Assembly (NCBI GenBank): GCA_003135585.1
Contig: PLCH01000097.1
Span: 6,555 to 13,398 of the forward strand
Direction of reading: 5' to 3'
Length of the DNA stretch: 6,844 nucleotides
From: Chitinophagaceae bacterium
GTDB lineage: Bacteria > Bacteroidota > Bacteroidia > Chitinophagales > Chitinophagaceae
Part shown: piece by piece, positions 6,375 through 6,844 of the stretch
Layout: each line of letters starts with the position of its first letter
How positions within the stretch are numbered: the stretch's first letter is position 1
Notes under the pieces: model-generated
The model's database searches: none
The model's input: the letters and a program-made list of their open reading frames with translations, nothing else
What the model was told of the DNA's origin: nothing
Program-made: the position numbers and the translations under genes

Positions 6375-6844
6375 ATCAACAATCACCTTCATGATGAACC
6401 TATCCTGCTGCGCTTCCGGTAGAGGATAAGTCCCTTCCTGTTCCAAGGGATTTTGGGTGGCAAGAACGAGGAAAGGTTCTTCCAATTTATAACTGGTATC
6501 TCCTAAAGTTACCTGCCTTTCCTGCATGGCTTCCAACAGGGCACTTTGCACCTTGGCAGGTGCGCGGTTGATTTCGTCTGCTAATAAAAAATTAGTAAAG
6601 ATCGGACCCTTTCTCACCACAAATTCATTTCGTTGCTGATTATATATCATGGTTCCGATTACATCGGCAGGCAATAAATCAGGTGTAAACTGGATACGGC
6701 TGAACTTTGCCCGGATGGCTTTTGCCAGGGACTTAATCGTTAATGTCTTCGCGAGGCCAGGGACCCCTTCCAGTAAAACATGTCCATTGGTGAGTAACCC
6801 TATCAGCAACCGATCCAGCATATAATGCTGACCTACTATAACAC
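6372..6844 (-). CDS. MoxR AAA+ ATPase, N-terminal half (start beyond the window, ends at premature TAG)
   Basis: MoxR ATPases are cytoplasmic AAA+ proteins that act as chaperones for maturation of complexes, often with VWA-domain partners such as the three genes downstream. The ATG at 6821 is internal: upstream codons read VIVGQHY in frame to the window edge, the usual MoxR run-up, so the true start lies outside. Counting from that ATG, Walker A is GVPGLAKT (19-26), Walker B is LLADE (79-83), sensor 1 is in ATQNP (121-125, N124) and the likely arginine finger is in QQDRF (138-142). The frame ends at VIVD followed by TAG (6374-6372), where homologues normally continue D-Y-P-T. The result is the AAA core without its lid. 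The rest of the gene follows in the same frame, so this is one gene carrying a nonsense codon. Confidence 0.88.
   Translation of the reverse strand, partial: VIVGQHYMLDRLLIGLLTNGHVLLEGVPGLAKTLTIKSLAKAIRAKFSRIQFTPDLLPADVIGTMIYNQQRNEFVVRKGPIFTNFLLADEINRAPAKVQSALLEAMQERQVTLGDTSYKLEEPFLVLATQNPLEQEGTYPLPEAQQDRFIMKVIVD

Noticed and set aside
5934..6844. TAG read as a sense codon (recoded genetic code)
   Set aside because: TAG also ends the carbonic anhydrase-like gene exactly at its family's usual C-terminus, and it ends the lipoprotein and BatD-like genes, so TAG works as a stop here. A mutation or sequence error in moxR is simpler.

Overview
The window reads as ordinary chromosomal DNA from a Bacteroidota bacterium, most likely a Chitinophagaceae-like or Sphingobacteriia-like lineage. 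Four things point there: the character of the encoded proteins, the MoxR-DUF58-BatA gene train, the near absence of Shine-Dalgarno sequences before the starts, and upstream motifs resembling the Bacteroidota promoter (TTTG about 20 nt before TAnnTTTG). The placement is inferred from protein character; no search was run.

Left part (1-2099). A class-III PLP aminotransferase runs leftward off the window edge. A short intergenic region with candidate overlapping promoters separates it from a rightward set: a gamma-class carbonic anhydrase-like hexapeptide protein, a 62-residue lipoprotein and a 110-residue protein of unknown function. A strong-looking intrinsic terminator for this rightward transcript lies 72 nt past the last stop, inside the 3' coding end of the convergent gene rsgA.

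Right part (2103-6844). Five genes all point leftward. In transcription order they are a MoxR-type AAA+ ATPase (its start lies beyond the window and it is broken by an in-frame TAG), a DUF58 protein with a VWA-like metal site, a membrane-anchored BatD/DUF4381-like protein, the VWA membrane protein BatA, and the ribosome-assembly GTPase RsgA. The first four form the core of the 'Bat' (Bacteroides aerotolerance) cluster. In this cluster a MoxR ATPase is thought to act with VWA proteins on envelope or metallo-protein targets. The genes DUF58, BatD-like and batA are packed with gaps of 3 and 0 nt, so they are almost certainly co-transcribed. Here rsgA follows batA, where batB and the later bat genes are often found.

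No clearly undescribed system is visible. The points most worth a second look are the amber codon that splits moxR between its AAA core and lid domain, the terminator embedded antisense in rsgA, the in-frame TAG-GTG junction between the BatD-like gene and batA, and the short bat cluster.
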